NCBI GenBank assembly: GCA_003266075.1
Contig: MUZZ01000139.1
Location: 1,397 to 8,873 of the forward strand
Source of the DNA: Methanosphaera sp. rholeuAM74
GTDB lineage: Archaea; Methanobacteriota; Methanobacteria; Methanobacteriales; Methanobacteriaceae
Length of the DNA stretch: 7,477 nt
Direction: 5' to 3'
The notes beneath the pieces are model-generated. The model had not been told where the DNA came from. It searched no databases and saw only the letters and a program-made list of their open reading frames with translations. A program made the position numbers and the translations under genes. Numbering within the stretch: position 1 is the first letter of the stretch; the number at the start of each line of letters is the position of its first letter. Shown piece by piece: positions 1-5,683 of the stretch.

Positions 1-533
1 AATGTCCGATAGTAAAAAAAGGAGACTATCATTACTTTGTCCACCCAATAAGTGACGGAGTACCACTAGTGGAAGCAGAACTAATGGATAGTATAATGGA
101 TTACATAGTAGAAAACAATGATTTTTCTAATGTAGATAAAATCGTGGGTGTAGAATCAATGGGAATACCACTTGCCACGGCACTATCACTTAAAACTGGA
201 ATACCATTCGTAATCATCAGGAAAAGATCATACGGACTTGAAGGCGAAGTAGCAGTTCATCAACAGACGGGATATGGAGAATCAAACCTCTATATTAACT
301 CAATAACAGATAAAGATAACATAGTACTAGTTGATGATGTAGTAAGTACTGGTGGAACGATGATAAGCGTGTTGAACGCATTGGACAGCATTGGGGTAAA
401 CATTGTTAACATCATAGTACCAATAGAAAAAGATGATGGGAAAAAAATAGTTGAAAGCCAAACCCAGCACAAAATCGATACACTAGTAAAGATTAAGATG
501 GTCGACGGTAAAGTAACAATAATCGAGGATTAA
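1..533 (+). CDS. hpt: Hypoxanthine/guanine phosphoribosyltransferase, archaeal type (5' end outside window)
   Basis: Purine salvage enzyme of the cytoplasm: transfers ribose-5-phosphate from PRPP to hypoxanthine (and probably guanine) to give IMP or GMP. The reading frame is open from position 3, and the first visible residues (CPIVKKGDYHYFVHPISDG) match the N-terminal region of archaeal Hpt, so the true start lies a few codons upstream of the window. The in-frame GTG at 69 is internal. The visible part is 176 residues; the family is about 185. The PRPP-binding signature VLVDDVVSTGGT is encoded around 324-359, and the block ESMGIPLATALSLKTGIPF around 156-212 is also typical. The stop is at 531-533, 18 nt before dph2, which suggests one transcript. 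The promoter is not in view. The family call is firm; the exact base preference is not visible from sequence. Confidence 0.93.
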   Translation, partial: CPIVKKGDYHYFVHPISDGVPLVEAELMDSIMDYIVENNDFSNVDKIVGVESMGIPLATALSLKTGIPFVIIRKRSYGLEGEVAVHQQTGYGESNLYINSITDKDNIVLVDDVVSTGGTMISVLNALDSIGVNIVNIIVPIEKDDGKKIVESQTQHKIDTLVKIKMVDGKVTIIED

Positions 534-551
534 ATATTCGGGTGTTGATAA

Positions 552-1574
552 ATGGCCAATATAGATTATGACTATAAAATAGATAAAATAAAAAGCAAAA
601 TAAACAGTCTGGGAGCAAAAAACGTTATACTACAGTTTCCTGAGGGACTAAAAACTGACGCATTAATGGTGGTTGAGCAACTTGAAACAGTATTGGATGA
701 TGTTAACATAATAATAGATGCTGACCCATGTTTCGGGGCATGTGATCTTGCAGATAACAAGGTAAACAAGCACATTGACCTAGTAGTACACTTTGCACAC
801 ACACCACTCCCAATCAAGACGGAAACACCAGTACTCTTTATCGAAGCACATTCAAGTGCTGATATAACACGACCAATCAACGACGCATTAAAACAATTAG
901 ATGATGATGTTCAAAGTGTTGGACTAGTAACCACCACACAACACATCCATAAACTAGATGAGATGATATCATTAATATCCAGTAGGGGATACGAAGTAAA
1001 ACTCGACAATGGTAGTGGAACAGCTACTGGACAAGTCCTAGGCTGTAATTTCACTTCCATAAAGGACTTGGACGTTGATGTGATAATCTACGTGGGAAGT
1101 GGAGATTTTCACGCATTAGGAGTGAAACTGTTTACTAAAAAGCCAGTAATACTGGCAGACCCATTTAAAGGAACATCACGTGACATTGAAGACTTCTATG
1201 ACAGAATCCTCCGTATAAGGTTTGCACGCATTACCAAGGCAAAGGCGGCTAAGTCCTATGGTATAATAATATCCTCCAAGAAGGGACAGCTAAGATATGA
1301 ATTGGCACTAAAGCTTAAGAAGCTAATCACAGACCACTGTTATAATGCACAGATACTTAACATGGACTATGTTTCTCCTGAACGACTCCTGCCATTTGAT
1401 TTGGACGCCTATGTTATGACTGCTTGTCCTAGAATAGCAATTGATGATAGTGCAATGTATGAAAAACCAGTAATTACTCCTGATGAATTGGAAATAGTTC
1501 TAGGTATACGGTCATGGGATGATTACAAGATGGATGAGATAATAATCCACGACGAACAAGAGGGTATGTTCTAG
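552..1574 (+). CDS. dph2: Diphthamide biosynthesis protein Dph2 (3-amino-3-carboxypropyl transferase)
   Basis: First enzyme of diphthamide synthesis. Archaeal Dph2 is known as a homodimeric [4Fe-4S] non-classical radical SAM enzyme that moves the 3-amino-3-carboxypropyl group of SAM onto a histidine of elongation factor 2. The protein is 340 residues, normal for the family. Three well-separated cysteines that can hold the cluster are present: C60 in DPCFGACD, C165 in QVLGCNF and C292 in MTACPRIAIDD, one in each of the three repeated domains. QFPEGL (residues 28-33) near the N-terminus is also typical. The ATG at 552 follows GGTG at 541-544, a fit to the archaeal anti-Shine-Dalgarno GGTGAT core, with 7 nt spacing. 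It lies 18 nt after hpt and probably shares its transcript. No obvious T-tract terminator follows; the next gene seems to have its own promoter. Confidence 0.95.
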   Translation: MANIDYDYKIDKIKSKINSLGAKNVILQFPEGLKTDALMVVEQLETVLDDVNIIIDADPCFGACDLADNKVNKHIDLVVHFAHTPLPIKTETPVLFIEAHSSADITRPINDALKQLDDDVQSVGLVTTTQHIHKLDEMISLISSRGYEVKLDNGSGTATGQVLGCNFTSIKDLDVDVIIYVGSGDFHALGVKLFTKKPVILADPFKGTSRDIEDFYDRILRIRFARITKAKAAKSYGIIISSKKGQLRYELALKLKKLITDHCYNAQILNMDYVSPERLLPFDLDAYVMTACPRIAIDDSAMYEKPVITPDELEIVLGIRSWDDYKMDEIIIHDEQEGMF

Positions 1575-1622
1575 ATTAACAGCTACACTGATGGTATTGT
1601 CTGTCATTAAATCATCATAACA

Positions 1623-1634
1623 TTTAATATAAAT
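1623..1634 (+). promoter_or_regulatory. Probable TATA box for csl4-rpo11
   Basis: TTTAATATAAAT lies 55-66 nt before the csl4 start, in the 114-nt gap after dph2. A start of transcription about 25 nt downstream would fall near 1655 and leave a leader of about 30 nt. The spacing rule is general archaeal knowledge; the site itself is inferred from composition in an AT-rich gap, so it is tentative. Confidence 0.45.
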
Positions 1635-1688
1635 GAATGAGATAACTATATTATTATTAAAAAAGAGTAATATTAATGGTGTAACTTG

Positions 1689-2261
1689 ATGAATCATGAA
1701 GATGGTGATTATGTATTGCCGGGTGAAATACTCTGTTCCTATGAGGAATATTCACCATCAAATTGGACATATGTCGAAAAAGGATACATTAAAGCAAATA
1801 AACAGGGTAAACTAGTAATAGATGACTATAACAAGACTGTATCCATTGACTCAAGGGATGCACCAAGACACATCCAAATCAACGATTTAATCATAGGTTA
1901 CGTGACCGAAGTAAGAACACAAAAGGTTCTTGTAACCATAAAACAGATAGTAGGACAAAAACGTGACTTGGTAGCAGGTTACAAGGGCTACATCCATATA
2001 TCACAGGCTATAGGGGATTATGTCCAGTCAATGCACTACCTGTTTAAGATAGGAGACATAGTTGAAGCCAAGGTAATCAACGTCTTCACAACAGAATATA
2101 TTGAATTATCCACGGCATCCAGAAAGTTGGGAGTAATAAAGGCAATGTGTACGAACTGCCGTAGCTTCATGGAATTAGACCAAAACAACGAGTTAAGATG
2201 CGAATGTGGAAAGAAAGATTACAGAAAATTATCAGAAAATTATGGAGGATACATAGAATGA
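1689..2261 (+). CDS. csl4: Exosome RNA-binding subunit Csl4
   Basis: Cap subunit of the archaeal RNA exosome; it sits on the Rrp41/Rrp42 ring, binds RNA and recruits DnaG in studied archaea. With the ATG at 1689 the protein is 190 residues. It has the usual three parts: an N-terminal domain with the VLPGE motif (residues 9-13) and GYIKA; an S1 RNA-binding domain about residues 60-148; and a C-terminal zinc ribbon with C154, C157, C171 and C173. A TTG at 1686 would add one residue. I prefer the ATG because GGTG at 1678-1681 then has the same 7-nt spacing as in front of dph2. The second half of the zinc site is CxC (RCECG) where CxxC would be the common form. The stop overlaps the rpo11 start (ATGA), implying translational coupling. 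Confidence 0.92.
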   Translation: MNHEDGDYVLPGEILCSYEEYSPSNWTYVEKGYIKANKQGKLVIDDYNKTVSIDSRDAPRHIQINDLIIGYVTEVRTQKVLVTIKQIVGQKRDLVAGYKGYIHISQAIGDYVQSMHYLFKIGDIVEAKVINVFTTEYIELSTASRKLGVIKAMCTNCRSFMELDQNNELRCECGKKDYRKLSENYGGYIE

Positions 2262-2518
2262 AGATACTAGATGAAAACGATAATAAAATGGTGTTTGAAG
2301 CAACAGGTCAAACACATACACTATGTAACATTTTAAGAAAAAGGTTAATGTCACAGGATGAAGTCCAAGCAGCAGCATATGATATAACTCATCCACTAGT
2401 GGGACAACCAGAGTTCGAAATAAGTGCCAAAAATCCTAGACAAGCCATCATAACGGCAGCTGAATCAATAAAGGCCGAAAGTCAGGAATTTAAGAAAGTC
2501 GTAGAGGACTCCTTCTAG
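2258..2518 (+). CDS. rpo11: DNA-directed RNA polymerase subunit Rpo11 (subunit L)
   Basis: Small assembly subunit of archaeal RNA polymerase, homologous to eukaryotic Rpb11 and to one half of the bacterial alpha dimer; it pairs with Rpo3 at the back of the enzyme. The protein is 86 residues, close to the usual 90 or so. The motif HTLCNILRKRL (residues 19-29) and the later block AAYDITHPLVGQPEF are typical. The start chosen is the ATG at 2258, which overlaps the csl4 stop and is preceded by a strong Shine-Dalgarno GGAGG at 2244-2248 with 9 nt spacing. A longer reading from 2198 would run inside csl4 in another frame and would lack family similarity. Expression is expected to be coupled to csl4. 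A T-rich terminator region follows. Confidence 0.95.
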   Translation: MKILDENDNKMVFEATGQTHTLCNILRKRLMSQDEVQAAAYDITHPLVGQPEFEISAKNPRQAIITAAESIKAESQEFKKVVEDSF

Positions 2519-2556
2519 ATACCAAGAATATCACTTAATCTCCACCAACTTAACTA

Positions 2557-2569
2557 CTTTTATATTTTT
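2557..2569 (+). terminator. T-rich probable terminator after rpo11
   Basis: CTTTTATATTTTT begins within about 40 nt of the rpo11 stop. Archaeal RNA polymerase is known to stop at short T-tracts without a hairpin. The tract runs directly into the TATA box assigned to the next gene, so the same bases may serve both roles. Confidence 0.4.
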
Positions 2570-2574
2570 ATATA
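2567..2574 (+). promoter_or_regulatory. Consensus TATA box for the Nudix gene
   Basis: TTTATATA is an exact match to the classic methanogen box A. It lies 64-71 nt before the Nudix ATG and predicts a transcript start near 2597, giving a leader of about 40 nt. That leader carries no Shine-Dalgarno sequence. Confidence 0.6.
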
Positions 2575-2609
2575 TTACTCGGAATCTGCATTCTGAACTA
2601 AAAAATACA

Positions 2610-2623
2610 TTAAGCATGCATAA
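2610..2623. repeat. Near-palindrome in the leader of the Nudix gene
   Basis: TTAAGCATGCATAA is symmetric in 12 of 14 positions, with the perfect core GCATGC at 2614-2619. It lies between the predicted transcript start and the ATG at 2638, where a repressor could bind. No known regulator is recognised. Confidence 0.3.
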
Positions 2624-2637
2624 CAAATATACTCCTC

Positions 2638-3054
2638 ATGAGTGAACATAGAAATCCAGCATTAACAACCGATGCTATCATAATAAAAGATGACAAAGTA
2701 CTATTAATAAAAAGGCTTAACCCACCATACAAGAATTACTGGGCATTACCTGGTGGATTCGTTGAATATGGTGAAAAAGTAGAAGATGCAACAATACGTG
2801 AAGCAAAAGAGGAGACAGGATTAGACATAGTCTTAGATAAGCTCGTCGGAGTATACTCCGACCCTGAAAGAGACCCACGAGGACACACAGTCACAGTAGC
2901 ATACACTTCAACAGTCACTGGCGGAAAATTGAAATCTGATTCTGACGCAAAGGATGCACACTTTTTTGAAATAAACAAATTAGGCAGTATGAACCTAGCA
3001 TTTGACCATAGAAAGATACTGGATGATGCCTTGCCACTTAAACCAAAACAGTAA
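2638..3054 (+). CDS. Nudix hydrolase (ADP-ribose pyrophosphatase or MutT-like)
   Basis: A 138-residue member of the Nudix family, which cleaves nucleoside diphosphates linked to another group with Mg2+ in the cytoplasm. The Nudix box is complete: G40, E46, R54, E55, E58, E59, G61 and L62 fit G-x5-E-x7-RE-x2-EE-x-G-hydrophobic. The strand before it (YWALPGGF, residues 34-41) is typical. The later segment GVYSDPERDPRGH (about residues 71-83) resembles archaeal enzymes named ADP-ribose pyrophosphatase, but substrate cannot be settled from sequence, and 8-oxo-dGTP or other nucleotides remain possible. The ATG at 2638 is the only good start: an in-frame stop lies at 2611-2613. No Shine-Dalgarno precedes it. 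A perfect 18-bp palindrome lies inside the gene at 2845-2862. It stands alone with its own promoter between rpo11 and TFS. Confidence 0.9.
   Translation: MSEHRNPALTTDAIIIKDDKVLLIKRLNPPYKNYWALPGGFVEYGEKVEDATIREAKEETGLDIVLDKLVGVYSDPERDPRGHTVTVAYTSTVTGGKLKSDSDAKDAHFFEINKLGSMNLAFDHRKILDDALPLKPKQ
2845..2862. repeat. Perfect 18-bp palindrome inside the Nudix coding sequence
   Basis: GTCGGAGTATACTCCGAC equals its own reverse complement over all 18 bases. It encodes the start of the VGVYSD segment of the Nudix protein and is richer in G and C than its surroundings. Function unknown; it could be a protein-binding site, an RNA hairpin or chance. Confidence 0.9.
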
Positions 3055-3072
3055 ATTTAATGGTATATGGAT

Positions 3073-3084
3073 GACATAAATACT
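3073..3084 (+). promoter_or_regulatory. Possible TATA box for TFS
   Basis: The segment GACATAAATACT is the best TATA-like stretch in the 73-nt gap before TFS; it predicts a start near 3105, just before the Shine-Dalgarno GGAG at 3111-3114. Read-through from the Nudix gene is also possible because no strong T-tract lies between them. Confidence 0.3.
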
Positions 3085-3127
3085 TTCAATAATAAAAAAT
3101 TAATTACAAAGGAGACTCTGAAGAGCA

Positions 3128-3445
3128 ATGGAATTTTGTCCTGACTGTGGGAAAGTACTATTTCCAAAAGATGGTAAATTCTCATGTGATAGTTGTGGCT
3201 ATCAAAAGAATGTAACAGATGATATAAAAAAACAATACGAAGTTAGCGAAAAAGTAAACAAGGAAGACACTGTAATTGTGACTGATGATAACGTAAAAAC
3301 TCTGCCTACAATAAAGGTGATATGTCCAAAATGTGAAAACAAACTAGCATTCTGGTGGTTACAACAGACAAGAAGTGCAGATGAATCAGAAACGAGGTTC
3401 TTTAGATGCACAGAATGTGATTACACTTGGAGAGAATATGATTAA
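3128..3445 (+). CDS. tfs: Transcript cleavage factor TFS (TFIIS-like)
   Basis: Archaeal homologue of TFIIS and Rpb9: it enters the RNA polymerase funnel and stimulates cleavage of backtracked RNA, rescuing stalled complexes. The protein is 105 residues, the usual length. The N-terminal zinc ribbon uses C4, C7, C20 and C23; the C-terminal ribbon uses C66, C69, C94 and C97. The acidic pair D85-E86 in TRSADESETRFFRC is the catalytic hairpin tip known to complete the active site, so this should be an active cleavage factor and not a decayed paralogue. The Shine-Dalgarno GGAG is at 3111-3114, rather far (13 nt) from the ATG. It follows the Nudix gene by 73 nt. Two T6 tracts after the stop probably end transcription. 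Confidence 0.96.
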   Translation: MEFCPDCGKVLFPKDGKFSCDSCGYQKNVTDDIKKQYEVSEKVNKEDTVIVTDDNVKTLPTIKVICPKCENKLAFWWLQQTRSADESETRFFRCTECDYTWREYD

Positions 3446-3472
3446 CCAAAAGAATTATTTTCGACACGAATA

Positions 3473-3492
3473 TTTTTTAATTAGAGTTTTTT
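3473..3492 (+). terminator. Double T6 tract terminator after TFS
   Basis: Two runs of six T, at 3473-3478 and 3487-3492, begin 28 nt after the TFS stop. Multiple T-tracts of this kind are the usual intrinsic terminators in archaea. Confidence 0.6.
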
Positions 3493-3588
3493 ATCAAAAT
3501 ATTGTTAATAATGGTAATCTATTTATTCTATCATAGCACATATAATTAACCATAGGAAAACAATTAGAATTTCGTTGATATTATCGGA

Positions 3589-3603
3589 TAAAAATAAATA
3601 TAA
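3589..3603 (+). promoter_or_regulatory. Probable TATA box for the acidic membrane protein gene
   Basis: TAAAAATAAATATAA (3589-3603) is the strongest TATA-like stretch in the 169-nt gap after TFS. It lies so close to the ATG at 3615 that transcription would start about 3615-3625. This implies either a leaderless message or use of the downstream TTG at 3636. Confidence 0.4.
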
Positions 3604-3614
3604 TGAGATTATAA

Positions 3615-4643
3615 ATGGGATTGGTTGTGATTTCTTTGACAGATAAGGATAACTCATCAGACAAAAAACATAGACAAACTGAAGACCCACTAGAGGAATT
3701 AAATGAACTTGGTGATAAGTTTGAATCTATTGAAAGAGAAAAGGATCCATTTGATGAGTTAGAATTAGATGATTCCTCAGATATTCCTGAATATGATAGT
3801 AAGTCAGGAATCCTCGACGTAGAACCGTCAATCATTAAGAGCGAGGAAGAACAAAAGAAACAGGAAGAACAACAGAAGAAGGAAGAAGAAAAAATCAAGC
3901 CAGTACTGGACGTTATACAAGAACTAGCTACCGAAGAATTATATGAAGATTCAGTACTGGATAAAGAAGAAAACTTCAACCTAAAAGATGAATTAGAACT
4001 ATCAACGCCTAGTAGCATTGCAAATGAAGAAATTCCAAATGCATATACTGATTCAACCCAGGATGATGTTGTTAAAAAGTCCGAAACTAAAACGCCGGAA
4101 ACATCAACACCTAAAACAGCATCAGATAATAAAATTGGACAGGCAAATAGCCAGAAATCAACGAAAACGGGTGACACTAAAAGCAAAATAACCCAGAAGG
4201 GTACAATCAAACCAAGACCTAGGAGAAGCAATACTAAGGTAATCGACAACGTCAAGGTCGATGAAAACGGTGTACCACTACTCAACCAGTTTGATACAGA
4301 TAAAATCAAGGACACATATAATAGGTTCGGTATAAGTAAACACAGCTTAACCCAAATCCTGATGATAGTGGTTGGAGTCATAATAACAATAGTAGGAATA
4401 TTACAAGCATTAAATGATGTAGTTAAGATATCAGACCACGTAATGTACGGTGAACACGAATCATTTGCCATAGCAATAATATTCATTGGAGTACTCATAA
4501 TTATACTAGCATTCTACAGACAGATTTACAATTTACTAGGATTGAATGCCCTCACAAAACCTGAGGATATAAACTCTATGCCAAGAAACACAAAGCCACG
4601 AAACAAAAAAGCACGTAAAAAAGGTAAAAAAATTAAAAAATAA
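3615..4643 (+). CDS. Unrecognised acidic protein with two C-terminal membrane helices
   Basis: I do not recognise a family. The 342-residue protein starts with about 240 mostly polar, acidic residues that look disordered. They include two copies of a short motif, DPLEEL (24-29) and DPFDEL (44-49), and a highly charged E/K/Q stretch likely to be helical or coiled coil (about 77-97). Residues 150-205 turn to T, S, K and P. A short, more ordered-looking segment (about 209-240) precedes two hydrophobic helices at about 248-267 and 284-302, joined by a short loop. The last 20 residues are strongly basic. By the positive-inside rule both ends should be cytoplasmic. No signal peptide is seen. Start: the ATG at 3615 has no good Shine-Dalgarno; a TTG at 3636 preceded by GTGAT (3627-3631) is a real alternative and would remove 7 residues. 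Set between TFS and PCNA, with its own promoter and a hairpin after the stop. Confidence 0.8.
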   Translation: MGLVVISLTDKDNSSDKKHRQTEDPLEELNELGDKFESIEREKDPFDELELDDSSDIPEYDSKSGILDVEPSIIKSEEEQKKQEEQQKKEEEKIKPVLDVIQELATEELYEDSVLDKEENFNLKDELELSTPSSIANEEIPNAYTDSTQDDVVKKSETKTPETSTPKTASDNKIGQANSQKSTKTGDTKSKITQKGTIKPRPRRSNTKVIDNVKVDENGVPLLNQFDTDKIKDTYNRFGISKHSLTQILMIVVGVIITIVGILQALNDVVKISDHVMYGEHESFAIAIIFIGVLIIILAFYRQIYNLLGLNALTKPEDINSMPRNTKPRNKKARKKGKKIKK

Positions 4644-4659
4644 CCTCCATGATTTATTA

Positions 4660-4688
4660 AACCTATAATAGAATGTTATTATAAGGTT
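4660..4688 (+). terminator. Hairpin after the membrane protein gene
   Basis: AACCTATAATA (4660-4670) pairs with TATTATA-A-GGTT (4677-4688) through 11 base pairs with one bulged A (4684) and a 6-nt loop, 16 nt after the stop. No T-run follows at once, so it may protect or process the 3' end of the message and leave termination to the T8 tract further on. Confidence 0.45.
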
Positions 4689-4744
4689 ATTCGTGTAATC
4701 AAATCTGTAAACACGATTTTACTCTGAAAACATACTTTAAACTA

Positions 4745-4752
4745 TTTTTTTT
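4745..4752 (+). terminator. T8 tract upstream of PCNA
   Basis: A run of eight T in the 220-nt gap between the membrane protein gene and PCNA. It fits an archaeal intrinsic terminator for the upstream gene and would separate it from PCNA. Confidence 0.5.
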
Positions 4753-4781
4753 AGAAGAGTATTTTCATCAATTGCTAATTA

Positions 4782-4815
4782 TTTATACTATAATTATCAA
4801 AAATTTAATTATAAA
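4782..4815 (+). promoter_or_regulatory. Candidate TATA boxes for PCNA
   Basis: Two candidates are present: TTTATACTA at 4782-4790, framed by the inverted arms TAATTAT (4776-4782) and ATAATTA (4790-4796), and TTTAATTATAAA at 4804-4815. The second would place the transcript start near 4835, on the perfect palindrome at 4824-4837, with a leader of about 28 nt holding the Shine-Dalgarno site. Confidence 0.45.
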
Positions 4816-4823
4816 CAAAAAAA

Positions 4824-4837
4824 ATTTTTCGAAAAAT
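4824..4837. repeat. Perfect 14-bp palindrome in the PCNA leader
   Basis: ATTTTTCGAAAAAT is its own reverse complement. It lies between the likely TATA boxes and the Shine-Dalgarno GGAG at 4849-4852, about where transcription should start, a place where a bound protein could block the promoter. In so AT-rich a stretch a chance origin is possible. Confidence 0.85.
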
Positions 4838-4863
4838 GAAACAGTATAGGAGAGTATTAAATC

Positions 4864-5595
4864 TTGTTCAAACTAATATTAAGCGACCCAACTATTTTTA
4901 AAACTAGTTTTGATGCTATATCATCAATAGTAGACGAAGTACAAATAGAAGTAGACTCAGATGGTCTAAGACTAAACGCAATAGACAGAAGCCACGTAAC
5001 ATACGTACACCTCGAATTAAAAGAAAGCCTTTTCGACGTATTCGAATGTGATAAGCCAATGAAACTAAACCTTGACACAGATGAATTAATGAAAGTACTC
5101 AAAAGATCCAAAGCTGAGGACGTAATGGAGTTAACAGTAGATGCTGGAAGTCTAATACTAACATTTGAAGGAGCAGTAAAGAAAACATTCAAAGTCAAAT
5201 TAATAGACCTAGAATACGAAGCACCAACACCTCCAGAAATAGAATACCCAGTAAAAATAACAGTACCAATAACCACACTCAAGGAAACCATGCAAGACAT
5301 TGAAATAGTCGCTGACAGAGTAGCAATAGCTGCCGACGAGGACAACCTAACACTAACAGCAGTAGGAGATTTCTCTGATGCTGAAGTAGAATACCTACAC
5401 GGAGAAAAAGTAACAGAAAATGTTAAATCAGTATTTGCAATAGAAAACATAAAAGAAATGTTGAAAGCAGAGAAATTCGCTGATAAAACATTCATATCAC
5501 TAGGAAACGACATGCCATTAACATTGTCATTAGTACTATTAAATGACGAAGGAGAATTAACATTCCTTTTAGCTCCAAGAATCGAAGAAGAGTAG
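4864..5595 (+). CDS. pcn: DNA polymerase sliding clamp PCNA
   Basis: Homotrimeric ring around DNA that tethers replicative polymerases, Fen1, ligase and other replication enzymes. The protein is 243 residues, normal length. The N-terminal block TSFDAISSIVDEVQIEV (about 14-30) and DRSHVTYVHLEL (41-52) are strongly conserved. The interdomain connecting loop, which with the C-terminus forms the binding pocket for PIP-box partners, is about 113-128 (through PTPPEIEY), and the C-terminal LAPRIEEE is intact. The start is a TTG at 4864: MFK fits the N-terminus of relatives, and AGGAGAG at 4848-4854 lies 9-11 nt upstream. The promoter region carries a palindrome. A GINS gene follows after 88 nt and may be co-transcribed. 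Confidence 0.97.
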   Translation: MFKLILSDPTIFKTSFDAISSIVDEVQIEVDSDGLRLNAIDRSHVTYVHLELKESLFDVFECDKPMKLNLDTDELMKVLKRSKAEDVMELTVDAGSLILTFEGAVKKTFKVKLIDLEYEAPTPPEIEYPVKITVPITTLKETMQDIEIVADRVAIAADEDNLTLTAVGDFSDAEVEYLHGEKVTENVKSVFAIENIKEMLKAEKFADKTFISLGNDMPLTLSLVLLNDEGELTFLLAPRIEEE

Positions 5596-5620
5596 ATAAG
5601 GAGATTAATACTCTCATAAA

Positions 5621-5637
5621 CCCCCCCATTTTTGGGG
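5621..5637 (+). other. C7-AT5-G4 hairpin between PCNA and the GINS gene
   Basis: A run of seven C (5621-5627), then ATTTTT, then GGGG (5634-5637). Four C can pair with the four G around a T-rich 6-nt loop, and spare C bases allow the stem to slide. Such a G/C cluster stands out in AT-rich intergenic DNA. It could weaken or tune transcription from PCNA into the next gene. Confidence 0.4.
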
Positions 5638-5644
5638 AATATAA
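5638..5644 (+). promoter_or_regulatory. Weak TATA-like site for the GINS gene
   Basis: AATATAA would predict a transcript start near 5667, just before the Shine-Dalgarno GGAGAT at 5671-5676. It may give the GINS gene its own promoter in addition to read-through from PCNA. Tentative. Confidence 0.25.
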
Positions 5645-5683
5645 CCACCATACACAATAATACAATATAAGGAGATATTTTAG

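Noticed and set aside
69..533. GTG at 69 as the start of hpt
   Set aside because: The frame is open to the window edge and the 22 codons before it encode conserved Hpt residues, so the gene starts outside the window.
2198..2257. Longer start for rpo11 at an ATG inside csl4
   Set aside because: The extra residues do not resemble Rpo11, and the ATG at 2258 has a strong GGAGG site and the known family N-terminus.
3581..4498. Antisense open frame of 305 codons over the membrane protein gene
   Set aside because: Very serine-rich translation mirroring the acidic codons on the + strand; no Shine-Dalgarno, no domain. The + strand frame has a promoter and a coherent architecture.
4776..4796. TAATTAT/ATAATTA inverted repeat as an independent operator
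   Set aside because: Made only of A and T in an AT-rich promoter; noted with the TATA candidates but too likely by chance to stand alone.
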